Shown here one piece after another: positions 38,543-49,744 of a DNA stretch of 64,000 nucleotides. Each line of letters opens with the position of its first letter. The first letter of the stretch is position 1. Both the position numbers and the translations under genes were made by a program. The stretch is from the NCBI RefSeq assembly GCF_014656195.1, contig NZ_BNBY01000008.1:1-64000 (forward strand), written 5' to 3'. The stretch comes from Kitasatospora xanthocidica. GTDB lineage: Bacteria > Actinomycetota > Actinomycetes > Streptomycetales > Streptomycetaceae. The notes under the pieces were generated by a model, which ran no database searches, was not told the origin of the DNA, and saw only the letters and a list, made by a program, of their open reading frames with translations.

Positions 38543-39157
38543 ATGGCGAACCAGAAGCGTCCCAAGGTCAAGATCGCGCGTGCGCTCGGCGTGCCGCTGA
38601 CCCCGAAGTCCGTCAAGTACTTCGAGGCCCGCCCGTACCCGCCCGGCCAGCACGGCCGTGGTCGCAAGCAGAACTCGGACTACAAGGTCCGTCTGCTCGA
38701 GAAGCAGCGTCTGCGCGCTCAGTACGACCTGAGCGAGAAGCAGATGGCGCGCGCGTTCGACCGCGCGAAGAAGGCCGAGGGCAAGACCGGTGAGGCGCTC
38801 GTCGCCGAGCTGGAGACCCGTCTGGACTCCCTGGTCCTGCGTTCGGGCATCGCCCGCACCATCTACCAGGCCCGCCAGATGGTCGTCCACGGCCACATCG
38901 AGGTCAACGGTGGCAAGGTCAACAAGCCGTCGTACCAGATGAAGCCGGGCTTCGTGGTGACCGTCCGCGAGCGCAGCAAGGAGAAGGTCCCCTTCCAGGT
39001 CGCCCGTGAGGGTGGCTACGCGGGTGAGGGCCAGACCCCGAAGTACCTCGAGGTCAACCTGAAGGCCCTGGCCTTCCGCCTGGACCGTGCGCCGCAGCGC
39101 AAGGAGGTCCCGGTGATCTGTGACGAGCAGCTGGTCGTCGAGTACTACTCGCGCTGA
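38543..39157 (+). CDS. rpsD: 30S ribosomal protein S4
   Basis: A 204-residue primary binding protein of 16S rRNA that organises the 30S body. The S4 domain (TRLDSLVLRSGIARTIYQARQMVVHGHIEVNG) is intact. The N-terminus MANQKRPKVKIARALG lacks the zinc-binding cysteines found in some S4 proteins, so it is the zinc-free type; only one Cys is present near the C-terminus. ATG start at 38543 with AAGGAAGG 8 nt upstream. Confidence 0.97.
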   Translation: MANQKRPKVKIARALGVPLTPKSVKYFEARPYPPGQHGRGRKQNSDYKVRLLEKQRLRAQYDLSEKQMARAFDRAKKAEGKTGEALVAELETRLDSLVLRSGIARTIYQARQMVVHGHIEVNGGKVNKPSYQMKPGFVVTVRERSKEKVPFQVAREGGYAGEGQTPKYLEVNLKALAFRLDRAPQRKEVPVICDEQLVVEYYSR

Positions 39158-39186
39158 CCCGCGTCCGCTCTTCGCGAGACCGCGAA

Positions 39187-39222
39187 CGAGCCCCCGTCGC
39201 CTTTCGAGGCGGCGGGGGCTCG
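39187..39222. terminator. Terminator behind rpsD
   Basis: A 15-bp stem with one mismatch (39187-39201 with 39208-39222) and a 6-nt loop, followed by TCCGTTTC. It lies between convergent genes and may serve both. Confidence 0.78.
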
Positions 39223-39256
39223 TCCGTTTCTCCGGCCGTTCCGGTCCGGGCGGAGC

Positions 39257-39583
39257 TCAGAGGTTCTCGCCGGTCATCGCGGCGGCCAGCCGCAGGTGCG
39301 GCCGGGCCTCCTCGGCGCGGCCCTGGCGCTCCAGGGTGCGGCCGAGCATCAGCCGGGCGTAGTCCTCGGCCGGGTCGGCCTCCAGGATCCGGTTCAACTC
39401 GGCCTCGGCGCGGCGGAGTTGGGCGGAGTGGAAGTAGCTGCGGGCGAGCATCAGCCGGACGGAGAGGTTGGCCGGCTCCTCGGCCAGCACGCCTTCGAGC
39501 AGGCGGGCGGCATCGGTGTACGCCTTGGAGTCGAAGTAGAACATCGCCATGCGGTACTCGTCGGCGGTGTTGTGGACGGCCAT
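39257..39583 (-). CDS. Small tetratricopeptide repeat protein
   Basis: A 108-residue protein made almost wholly of TPR helices: about three repeats (EYRMAMFYFDSKAYTDAARLL, VRLMLARSYFHSAQLRRAEAEL, ARLMLGRTLERQGRAEEARPHL). It is probably a protein-interaction adaptor. ATG start at 39583 with AAGGAGC upstream. It follows the STAND ATPase at 39665 by 81 nt on the same strand, so the two may be co-transcribed. Confidence 0.85.
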   Translation of the reverse strand: MAVHNTADEYRMAMFYFDSKAYTDAARLLEGVLAEEPANLSVRLMLARSYFHSAQLRRAEAELNRILEADPAEDYARLMLGRTLERQGRAEEARPHLRLAAAMTGENL

Positions 39584-39664
39584 GGTGCTCCTTCCGGGTG
39601 GATCCTTGCCTCCTCAAGCAACGGGCAAGTTTCAACTATTCCGGGGCACCCGCTCCGGTCCGCC

Positions 39665-41893
39665 TCAGCTGTGGCGGACCGCCGCGGCCGCCGGTGCGGG
39701 CGGCGCCGGACAGGGCCCCGGGCCCGGCTCCGGGTCCTCCGCCGAGCCCCCGCCGTCGAGCGCCCGGCAGACCGCCGCGTCCACGTCCAGCCGGGCGCCG
39801 GCCTCGTAGCACTCCTCGTACTCCCGCTCGCCGAGCCCGGCCCGGGCCCGCTCGGCGCACTGCTGGTGGGTGCCGAAGAAGCTCCGCGAGCCCAGGAACG
39901 GGGTGCCGACCGTGCGCCAGATCCGGTGCGCGGCGCCCTGCAGCACCCGGGCCTCGCGCAGGTTGCCCGGCTCGCCCGGGCCGCTCGGCTCGGTCTCCAG
40001 CAGTGCCAGCAGGTCGATGCCCAGCACGATGCCGAGCAGGTCGTGGAAGAGGTGGTTCAGCCGGACGCACTCCCGGGCCAGCACCCGGGCCGGCTGGACG
40101 GCGCCGTCCAGCCAGTGCGAGTAGGCCGTCGCGTACAGCACGTACGCGTACGCCCACTGCTCGCCGTGCTCCTCGCACAGCTCGCGGGCCTGGCCGAACC
40201 AGAGCTCGCCGCTGTCCAGGTCGCCCTGGAACAGGTAGGCCAGGCCCAGTTCGAGCATGGCCATCACCACGTTGCTGTTGAGCTCGCCGATGGTCCGGTA
40301 GTGCCAGAGCGCCTCCTCGAACAGCTCGGCGGCACGCTCCGGGTCGTCGCCGATCAGGGCGACGCAGCCCTGGCGGTGGACGGCGTAGGCGAGGGCCCGG
40401 TCGTCGCCGGTGTCCAGGGCCTGGCGGCGGCACTCCTCCAGGGCCGGCCGGGCGGCCCCCAGGTCCCCCTGGAGGGTGGCCATGTAGCCGGTCACCCAGA
40501 GCGCCTTGGCGCGGGCCTCGGTCGGTTCGCGGTCCAGGGCGAGCGCGCGGTCCAGCCAGTGCCGGCCCTCGCCGAGGTGGCCGCAGCCGACCCAGTAGAA
40601 CCAGAGGGTGCCGGCCAGCAGCAGGGCGATCTGCTCCTCGCCCGGCTCGGCGAGGCAGAACTCCAGGGCCGCGCGCAGGTTGGTGTGGGCCAGTTCGGTG
40701 CGCTCGGCGGTCTCGGCCTGCCGGGGGCCGAACCACTCGACCTCGCCCCAGGTGGCGACGCCCAGGTACCAGTCCCGGTGGCGGCGCAGCAGCCGCTGCT
40801 CCTCGCCGGCGGCGCGCAGCCAGTGGCCGCCGTACTCGCGCAGGGTGTCCAGCAGCCGGAAGCGGACGCCGAAGGCGCTGTCCTCGCGCAGCACCACGGA
40901 CTTGGCGACCAGCTCGTCCAGCAGGTCCAGCACGTCCTCGGACTCGATGCCGCCGCCGGCGCAGACGTACTCGGCGGCCTCCAGGTCGAAGCTGCCGGCG
41001 AAGACCGACAGGCGGGCCCAGAGTAAACGTTCCTGCACCGTGCAGAGCTCATGACTCCAGCCGATCGTCGTCCGCAGCGTCTGGTGCCGCGGCAGGGCCG
41101 TCCGGGACCCGCCGGTGAGCAGCCGGAAGCGGTCGTCCAGCCGGGCGGTGATCTGCTCCACCGACAGCGCCCGCAGCCGTCCGGCGGCCAGCTCCACGGC
41201 CAGCGGGATGCCGTCCAGCCGGCGGCAGAGCAGGCCGACCGCCTCCGCGTTGGCCTCCGTCACCTCGAAGGACGGCAGCACCGCCCGGGCCCGGTCGGCG
41301 AACAGCCGCACCGCGTCCGGCAGCGCGCCTGCGGGCACCGGACCGTCCGGCGCCGGATCGACCGGCAGCGGCGCCAGGGTCAGCAGGTGCTCGCCCGAGG
41401 CCCGCAGGGCGGCGCGGCTGGTGGCCAGCAGCCGCAGGCCGGGCAGCGCCCGCAGCAGCGCGTCGGCCAGCTCGGCGCAGGCCTCCACCAGGTGCTCGCA
41501 GCCGTCCAGCACCAGCAGCAGGCGCCGGCCGGCCAGCCGCTCGGTCAGGACGTCCAGCGGCGGACGGGCGGTGCCGTCGGTCAGCCGCAGGGCCTCCAGC
41601 AGGGCGTGGCCGAGCAGCAGCGGGTCCTGCACCGGGGCCACGTCCACCAGCCAGGTGCCGTCCGGGAACCCCTCGCCCGCCCGGGCCGCCGCGCGCAGCG
41701 CCAGCCGGCTCTTGCCCACCCCGCCCGGGCCGGTCACCGTCACCAGCCGGGCGGCGGCCAGCAGCTCCGCCAGCGCGGCCAGTTCCCGCTGCCGCCCGAC
41801 GAAGCCCGTCACCTCGGCCGGCAGCCGGCCGTGCTCCGGTTCGGGTGGGTCCGCCTCGGGCTCCCCGGGCTGTGCTGTCCAGTCGCCGGCCAA
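39665..41893 (-). CDS. AfsR-like STAND ATPase without DNA-binding domain
   Basis: A 742-residue signalling ATPase. Residues 1-25 are unstructured; FVGRQREL then GPGGVGKS (55-62) form the NB-ARC-type ATP site, LLLVLDGCEH the Walker B, and LCRRLDGIPLAVELAA the GLPL-like motif. The second half is helical TPR/sensor repeats. Close relatives carry a SARP or LuxR DNA-binding domain at one end; none is visible here. The TTG at 41893 was chosen because GCGGGAGC lies 7 nt upstream; an upstream GTG is possible, so the N-terminus is uncertain. Confidence 0.78.
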   Translation of the reverse strand: MAGDWTAQPGEPEADPPEPEHGRLPAEVTGFVGRQRELAALAELLAAARLVTVTGPGGVGKSRLALRAAARAGEGFPDGTWLVDVAPVQDPLLLGHALLEALRLTDGTARPPLDVLTERLAGRRLLLVLDGCEHLVEACAELADALLRALPGLRLLATSRAALRASGEHLLTLAPLPVDPAPDGPVPAGALPDAVRLFADRARAVLPSFEVTEANAEAVGLLCRRLDGIPLAVELAAGRLRALSVEQITARLDDRFRLLTGGSRTALPRHQTLRTTIGWSHELCTVQERLLWARLSVFAGSFDLEAAEYVCAGGGIESEDVLDLLDELVAKSVVLREDSAFGVRFRLLDTLREYGGHWLRAAGEEQRLLRRHRDWYLGVATWGEVEWFGPRQAETAERTELAHTNLRAALEFCLAEPGEEQIALLLAGTLWFYWVGCGHLGEGRHWLDRALALDREPTEARAKALWVTGYMATLQGDLGAARPALEECRRQALDTGDDRALAYAVHRQGCVALIGDDPERAAELFEEALWHYRTIGELNSNVVMAMLELGLAYLFQGDLDSGELWFGQARELCEEHGEQWAYAYVLYATAYSHWLDGAVQPARVLARECVRLNHLFHDLLGIVLGIDLLALLETEPSGPGEPGNLREARVLQGAAHRIWRTVGTPFLGSRSFFGTHQQCAERARAGLGEREYEECYEAGARLDVDAAVCRALDGGGSAEDPEPGPGPCPAPPAPAAAAVRHS

Positions 41894-41915
41894 GCGCTGC
41901 TCCCGCCGTTCCAGG

Positions 41916-41934
41916 CCGGACCGTCGCGGTCCGG
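41916..41934. promoter_or_regulatory. Dyad upstream of STAND ATPase
   Basis: CCGGACCG and CGGTCCGG are perfect inverted repeats with a 3-bp centre, 22 nt before the TTG start at 41893 on the minus strand. Could be an operator or an mRNA hairpin. Confidence 0.3.
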
Positions 41935-42113
41935 ACGTGCTCGGGCCGTACGCGCGACGGCCTGCCTGGCAGAACGAGGTGACCGGCCGGTAGGTTACGC
42001 CCGCGGTTCGCACACCCGGTCGGATCGCCCGCGCCGACGACCCGGTCCGGAAACGGCGCGTGGGCGCGATAGGGTTCCGTCTGGAGAACTGCAAGGTGAG
42101 GGAGCGCGCAAAG

Positions 42114-42593
42114 GTGTCCGTGGGAGAGCTGGCCGGATTGCTCGTCGCCGTGTTCTGGGCGGTCCTGGTCACCCTGCTCGCCGTCGTGCTGGTCCGCCTC
42201 TCCCGGGTGCTGAAGGAAGCCACCGTCCTGGTCTCCGCGGTCACCGAACAGGCCGTGCCGCTGCTGGCCGACGCGGGCACCGCGGTGCGCAGCGCCAACG
42301 AGCAGCTGGAGCGGGTGGACGAGATCACCGCCAACGTGCAGGACGCCGCCGCCAACGCCAACGCGCTCTCCTCCACCGTGGCCGCCACCCTGGGCGGACC
42401 GCTGGTGAAGGTCGCGGCCTTCAGCTACGGCGTCCGCAAGGCCGTCGCCAAGCAGCAGGGCGGCCTGCCGTCCGTACCGCTGCAGACCGGCGAGCGCGAG
42501 GAACTGGCCCGGCTGATCCGGGCCGAGGTGCGCGCCGCGACCGCGCCCAGGGGCGGTTTCCTCTCCAGGGTCCGGCGAGCGGTGAGGGGCTGA
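42114..42593 (+). CDS. DUF948 membrane protein
   Basis: A 159-residue protein with one N-terminal membrane helix (LAGLLVAVFWAVLVTLLAVVLVRL) and a helical cytoplasmic body rich in Ala, Val and Thr, as in DUF948 proteins, whose role is unknown. The GTG at 42114 follows GGGAGCG. It runs 5 nt ahead of the next gene and is the first of a DUF948–DUF6167–alaS–ruvX operon that recurs in streptomycetes. Confidence 0.82.
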   Translation: MSVGELAGLLVAVFWAVLVTLLAVVLVRLSRVLKEATVLVSAVTEQAVPLLADAGTAVRSANEQLERVDEITANVQDAAANANALSSTVAATLGGPLVKVAAFSYGVRKAVAKQQGGLPSVPLQTGEREELARLIRAEVRAATAPRGGFLSRVRRAVRG

Positions 42594-42598
42594 CGGGC

Positions 42599-43017
42599 AT
42601 GGCACGCATCTTCTGGATGGCGGTCGGTGCCGGCGCCGCCGTGTGGGCCATGAACAAGGCCAACGGCGCCGTGCAGAAGCTCACCCCGGACAGCCTCTCC
42701 GGCACCGCCGCGCGCGGTGCGCTGCACCTGGGCGACCTCGCCAAGCAGTTCGCCCAGGACGTGAAGGCCGGCATGGCCGAGCGCGAGGAGCAGCTCAAGG
42801 ACGACCTCGGGCTGCACGGCACCGCCGTGGTGGAGCCGCGGCAGCGCCGGGTGCTCAGGGGAGAGCCCCAGTACCGAGCTATCTCGGCGGCGCCCGGCAG
42901 CCCGGCCGCCGCCCTGCCCCCCGCCCGCAGTGCCCGCACCACCCCCAGGACCACTGAAGAAACGCCCCGCCGCGCCCTGCCGCAGCGGGGCGGCACCCCG
43001 AACCGGAAGGACCAATA

Positions 43018-43018
<1 letters not shown>
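42599..43018 (+). CDS. DUF6167-like small protein
   Basis: A 139-residue protein with a weakly hydrophobic N-terminus (IFWMAVGAGAAVWAM), a helical middle (LAKQFAQDVKAGMAEREEQLKDDLG) and a disordered basic, Pro-rich tail. The family is always found before alaS in streptomycetes; the function is unknown. ATG start at 42599. The stop shares one base with the alaS start (TAATG), so translation is coupled. Confidence 0.75.
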
Positions 43019-45686
<2,668 letters not shown>

Positions 45687-45687
<1 letters not shown>

Positions 45688-46172
45688 TGGAGCCCGTCCA
45701 GGAGGAGCGCCCCTTCCGGCGTGGGCGGCGGATCGCCGTCGACGTCGGTGACGCCCGGATCGGGGTCGCGTCCTGCGACCCCGACGGGGTGCTCGCCACG
45801 CCCGTGGAGACCGTGCCGGCGGGGGTGAAGTCGCAGGCCAGGATCGCCGCCATCGTCGAGGAGTACGACGCGGTGGAGGTGATCGTCGGGCTGCCCCGCT
45901 CGCTGAGCGGCAAGGAGGGCCCGGCGGCGGAGAAGGTCCGCGCGTACGCGGTGCGGCTGGCCAACCGGCTCTACCCGGTGCCGGTGCGGCTGGTGGACGA
46001 GCGGATGTCGACCGTCACCGCGACCCACGGGCTGCGCGCCTCCGGGGTCAAGGCGAAGAAGGGCCGCTCGGTGGTCGACCAGGCCGCCGCGGTGGTGATC
46101 CTGCAGACCGCCCTTGAGTCCGAACGGGTGAGCGGACGCCCGCCCGGTGAGAGCGTCGAGGCGGTCGGCTGA
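45687..46172 (+). CDS. ruvX: RuvX/YqgF family RNase H-fold nuclease
   Basis: A 161-residue Holliday-junction resolvase-like nuclease, implicated mainly in 16S rRNA 5'-end maturation. The RNase H-fold motif is AVDVGDARIGVASCDPDG, with VIVGLPRSLSG, VRLVDERMST and a final VDQAAAVVILQ acid. ATG start at 45687, directly coupled to alaS (TGATGG). A strong hairpin 25 nt after its stop ends the operon. Confidence 0.92.
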
Positions 46173-46196
46173 GCAGCCTGATCTAACGTCCCGTTG

Positions 46197-46230
46197 AGGG
46201 GTCCGTGCGGACGCGTCCGCACGGACCCCT
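46197..46230 (+). terminator. Terminator behind ruvX
   Basis: A perfect 34-nt palindrome centred on CG (46213/46214), followed by CTTTCGTTCGTTT. Ends the alaS-ruvX transcript. Confidence 0.82.
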
Positions 46231-46310
46231 CTTTCGTTCGTTTCCGATGTCGTCGTGGATCGATGGAGATCGATCCGGACCGATCTGGGACCGCCGAGGG
46301 GACGCGCGCC

Positions 46311-47594
46311 ATGACCGACCAGGACTTCCACCCGGGGCTCACCCCCGGACACCTGGGTGCGCCGGTACTGGAGCCGGAGGGCCGCCCGCCGTCCGCGCCC
46401 CGTCCGCGCTTCGATGCGCCGGATCCGCACCGACGGCGTAACGGGCTGGCCTGCGGGCTCACCGCGCTCGCCCTGATCGCGGTGTTCGGCGGGATCGGAC
46501 TGACCGGGTACACCTGGTTCCAGGCGCAGCGCCGGCCGCCGGCCGCCGCCGACTTCGGCGGGCAGGGCACCGGCAGCGTCCAGGTCTCGGTGCCGGAGGG
46601 CGCGGGCCTGTCCCAGATCGCGTCCGCGCTGGTCCGCAACGGCGTGGTGGCCAGCTCGCTCGCCTTCACCCGGGCCGCGAAGGGCAGCGCGGCCGCGGCC
46701 GGGCGGATCCAGCCCGGGACGTACACGCTGAAGCAGAAGATGTCGGCGGTGGCGGCGCTCGCCGTCCTGATCGACCCGGCCAACGCCAACGGCCTGACCA
46801 TCCCCGAGGGCTGGCGCGGCTACCAGATCTACGCGGCCGTCGACAAGAAGCTCGGCCTCCCGGACGGCACCACCCAGCGCGCCGCCCAGGAGCAGGGCGC
46901 CGAGCTGGGCCTGCCCGACTTCACCAACGGCAGCCCCGAGGGCTACCTGTTCCCGGCGACGTACAGCGTCACCGACGGGACCACCGCGATCGACCTGCTG
47001 AAACAGATGGTGGAGCGGGCCGGCAAGGAGTACAGCCGGGACGACGCCGGCGTCGTCGCCCAGAACCTCGGGCAGAGCGTGTACGGGCTGGTCACCGTGG
47101 CCAGCATGGTCCAGGGCGAGGCCGACAACACCGAGGACATGGGCAAGGTGGCCCGGGTCATCTACAACCGGCTGGCCAAGGGCATGCCGCTGCAGCTGGA
47201 CTCCACGATCAACTACGCGCTCGGCCGGTCGACCCTGAACACCAGCGTCACCGAGACCAGGCTGGACTCCCCGTACAACACCTACCTGCACCCCGGGCTG
47301 CCGCCGACCCCGATCTCCAACCCGGGGCGGCAGGCGATCATGGCGGCGCTGGACCCGACGCCGGGGGACTGGCTGTACTTCGTCACCGTGAAGCCCGGGG
47401 ACACCCGGTTCACCGACAGCTTCGACGTGCAGCAGCGCAACGTCGCGGAGTTCAACGCCAACCGGGCGGCGGCGAAGCCGAGCGCCCCGGCCTCGGCGCC
47501 CGCGTCGGCTGCCGCGTCCGTGCCCGGAGCTTCTGTACCCGCGCCCGGAACGGCGCCCGGGGCTCCCTCCGGCGCGGGTGCGGCGACCCCGTAG
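46311..47594 (+). CDS. mltG: Endolytic transglycosylase MltG, paralogue 1
   Basis: A 427-residue enzyme that cuts nascent glycan chains and limits their length. Residues 1-45 are cytoplasmic, about 46-67 one membrane helix, then a LysM-like part and the YceG fold outside. The catalytic Glu is E270 in SMVQGEAD; the more variable preceding Glu of the EKE motif is Gln. Also IYNRLAKGMPLQLDSTINYALG and YNTYLHPGLPPTPISNPG are conserved. The tail (about 385-427) is Ala/Pro/Ser low complexity. ATG start at 46311. Confidence 0.9.
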   Translation: MTDQDFHPGLTPGHLGAPVLEPEGRPPSAPRPRFDAPDPHRRRNGLACGLTALALIAVFGGIGLTGYTWFQAQRRPPAAADFGGQGTGSVQVSVPEGAGLSQIASALVRNGVVASSLAFTRAAKGSAAAAGRIQPGTYTLKQKMSAVAALAVLIDPANANGLTIPEGWRGYQIYAAVDKKLGLPDGTTQRAAQEQGAELGLPDFTNGSPEGYLFPATYSVTDGTTAIDLLKQMVERAGKEYSRDDAGVVAQNLGQSVYGLVTVASMVQGEADNTEDMGKVARVIYNRLAKGMPLQLDSTINYALGRSTLNTSVTETRLDSPYNTYLHPGLPPTPISNPGRQAIMAALDPTPGDWLYFVTVKPGDTRFTDSFDVQQRNVAEFNANRAAAKPSAPASAPASAAASVPGASVPAPGTAPGAPSGAGAATP

Positions 47595-47781
47595 TGATCT
47601 TGTGTCCCCTCCGTGAGGTCGCCCGCTGACGGCACGTTCGCCCGGCCGGGGGTAAGGCTGCGGTACGGTAACGTCTCTCCCCAGGCGCTGCGCTAGCACG
47701 CCGGTTCGAGAATCAGCCGGGACGGATCCGTCCCGGACGGCCGGTCCGATCCGCCGGCCGTCACGTCGGTTAAGGGGATCA

Positions 47782-49710
47782 ATGACCGATCTGGGTGGGG
47801 GCTACGCCCCCCAGGGCGAGCCGTGGCACCCCGGTGATCCCGGGTACGACGGCCGGCAGCCGGTCCCCGGCCAGCAGGACGGCCAGTGGCAGCAGCAGTA
47901 CCCGCAGCAGGAGCACCAGGGCCAGCACGGACAGCACGGCCAGCAGGTCCAACAGCCGTACGGGGACGCGCAGCAGGGGTATCCGCAGCAGCAGATGCAG
48001 CAGGGCTACCCGCAGCAGCCCGGCATGCAGCAGCAGGCGTTCCAGCAGCAGGGGTACCAGCAGCAGGGGTACCCGGGCGGTCAGCAGGGCTTCGTCCCGC
48101 AGGGCCACGCGCAGCAGGGGTATCCGCAGCAGCAGATGCAGCAGGGCTACCCGCAGCAGCAGATGCCGGAGCAGGCGTTCCAGCAGCAGGGTTACCAGCA
48201 GCAGGGGTACCCGGGCGGTCAGCAGGGCGGCATGCCGCAGCCCGGCATGCAGCAGCAGCCGGGGATGCCGCAGCAGCCCGGAGTGCAGCAGCAGCCGGGT
48301 ATGCAGCAGCAGCCGGGTATGCAGCAGCAGGCCGTGCCGCAGCAACAGCAGCAGGCCCGGCCGCAGGCGGCCCCGGCGCCCGCGCCCGCTTCGGGCCCCG
48401 GTCCGGACGGCATCGACTGGGAGGCCGAGGCCGCCGCGCTGGAGTCCGGCGCCGACCCGGTCGGCGGTGCGCACGACGGCGCGACGGACGAGTGGGACGG
48501 CCACCAGGACGGCCACCACGAGGACGGCGGGTACCTGGAGCAGGAGGCCGAGCACCAGGAGTCCGGCTTCCTCGGTGAGCAGGACGACTCCCGCGAGGCG
48601 AAGAAGAAGCGCAAGGAGAAGGGCAAGCAGTCGGGCCGCCGCAACGGCGGCGCCTGCCTGTTGGTCGCCGTGGTGCTGCTCGGCGCCGTGGGCGGCGCCG
48701 GCTGGTGGGGCTACGGCTTCTACCAGAGCCACTTCGGCCCGGCGCCGGACTTCACCGGCGAGGGCACCGGCTCCGTCCAGTTCGAGGTCAAGAAGGACGC
48801 GGTCGCCGGGCAGATCGGCCTGGCGCTGAAGAACGCCGGCGTGGTCAAGAGCGTCGACGCGTTCTCCGACGCCTGCAAGGCCGAGCCCAAGTGCGTCACC
48901 GTCCAGCCGGGCTTCTACGGGCTGAAGAAGGAGATGCCGGCCGCCGCCGCGCTCAAGGAGCTGCTCGCACAGGCGGGCGGCGCGGCGGTCGTGGTCCCCG
49001 AGGGCAAGAACTCCACCGAGATCTACGCCCTGATCGACACCAAGCTGAAGCTGCAGAAGGGCGCCACGGCCGCCGTCGCCCAGGCCCAGATCAACGACCT
49101 CGGCCTGCCGGCGTACGCCAACGGCAAGATCGAGGGCTTCCTCTGGCCGACCCGCTACAACATCGCCGACGGCATGAAGCCCGAGGACCTGCTCAAGCAG
49201 ATGGTGAAGAACGCCACCGAGAAGTACGCCGGCCTGGACGCCCAGGCCGCCTCGGTGGGCCTGAAGACCGGGTACGAGGTGGTCATCGAGGCGAGCATCC
49301 TGCAGCGCGAGGGCAACAACGTCGCCGACTTCGCCAAGATGGCCAAGACCATCCAGAACCGGCTGGCCGCCGGCGGCGAGATCAACCACCGCCTGGGGAT
49401 GGACACCACCCTGCAGTACTCGCTCGGCCGCAAGGACCTCAACAAGGGCGACATGGACGACGCGTCCAACAAGTACAACACCTACGTCAACCCGGGCCTG
49501 CCGCCGACGCCGATCTCCAACCCCGGCGACGACGCGCTCAACGCGACGCTCCACCCGGCCGACGGCAAGTGGCTGTACTTCATCGCGATGTCCCCGACCA
49601 ACACGCGTTTCGCCGAGACGAGCAAGGAGCACTACGCCAACGTCAAGGAGTACTGCCAGGCGGCCGGGCAGGGCTTCGACGAGGCCCGTGGCCACTGCAC
49701 CACCAAGTAG
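47782..49710 (+). CDS. mltG: Endolytic transglycosylase MltG, paralogue 2, with Gln-rich cytoplasmic tail
   Basis: A 642-residue MltG. Residues 1-30 open with the EPWHPGDPGY motif; about 30-200 are Gln, Gly, Tyr, Met and Pro-rich; about 210-285 are acidic then basic; about 289-312 is the membrane helix; the catalytic domain follows, with E510 in SILQREGNN and YNTYVNPGLPPTPISNPG. It carries two Cys pairs in the extracytoplasmic part. It lies 187 nt behind paralogue 1 and directly before aroE, the usual streptomycete position, so it is probably the ancestral copy. ATG start at 47782 with AAGGGG upstream. Confidence 0.92.
   Translation: MTDLGGGYAPQGEPWHPGDPGYDGRQPVPGQQDGQWQQQYPQQEHQGQHGQHGQQVQQPYGDAQQGYPQQQMQQGYPQQPGMQQQAFQQQGYQQQGYPGGQQGFVPQGHAQQGYPQQQMQQGYPQQQMPEQAFQQQGYQQQGYPGGQQGGMPQPGMQQQPGMPQQPGVQQQPGMQQQPGMQQQAVPQQQQQARPQAAPAPAPASGPGPDGIDWEAEAAALESGADPVGGAHDGATDEWDGHQDGHHEDGGYLEQEAEHQESGFLGEQDDSREAKKKRKEKGKQSGRRNGGACLLVAVVLLGAVGGAGWWGYGFYQSHFGPAPDFTGEGTGSVQFEVKKDAVAGQIGLALKNAGVVKSVDAFSDACKAEPKCVTVQPGFYGLKKEMPAAAALKELLAQAGGAAVVVPEGKNSTEIYALIDTKLKLQKGATAAVAQAQINDLGLPAYANGKIEGFLWPTRYNIADGMKPEDLLKQMVKNATEKYAGLDAQAASVGLKTGYEVVIEASILQREGNNVADFAKMAKTIQNRLAAGGEINHRLGMDTTLQYSLGRKDLNKGDMDDASNKYNTYVNPGLPPTPISNPGDDALNATLHPADGKWLYFIAMSPTNTRFAETSKEHYANVKEYCQAAGQGFDEARGHCTTK
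47971..48228 (+). repeat. Tandem duplication of about 120 bp in the Gln-rich region of mltG 2
   Basis: The segment 47971-48090 recurs at 48112-48228 with few substitutions and one 3-nt indel (offset 141 then 138 bp). Each copy encodes a QQGYPQQQMQQGYPQQ block followed by QAFQQQGYQQQGYPGG. CAG-rich codons favour slippage. Confidence 0.85.
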
Positions 49711-49744
49711 CCCCGGCCGGACGGTAGTCGATGGAGAGGCAGCG

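Noticed and set aside
47098..47130. Loss of the MltG catalytic residue (Gln in place of Glu in SMVQGE)
   Set aside because: By my recollection of E. coli MltG numbering, the essential Glu is the second acid of the EKE motif, which is kept in both paralogues.
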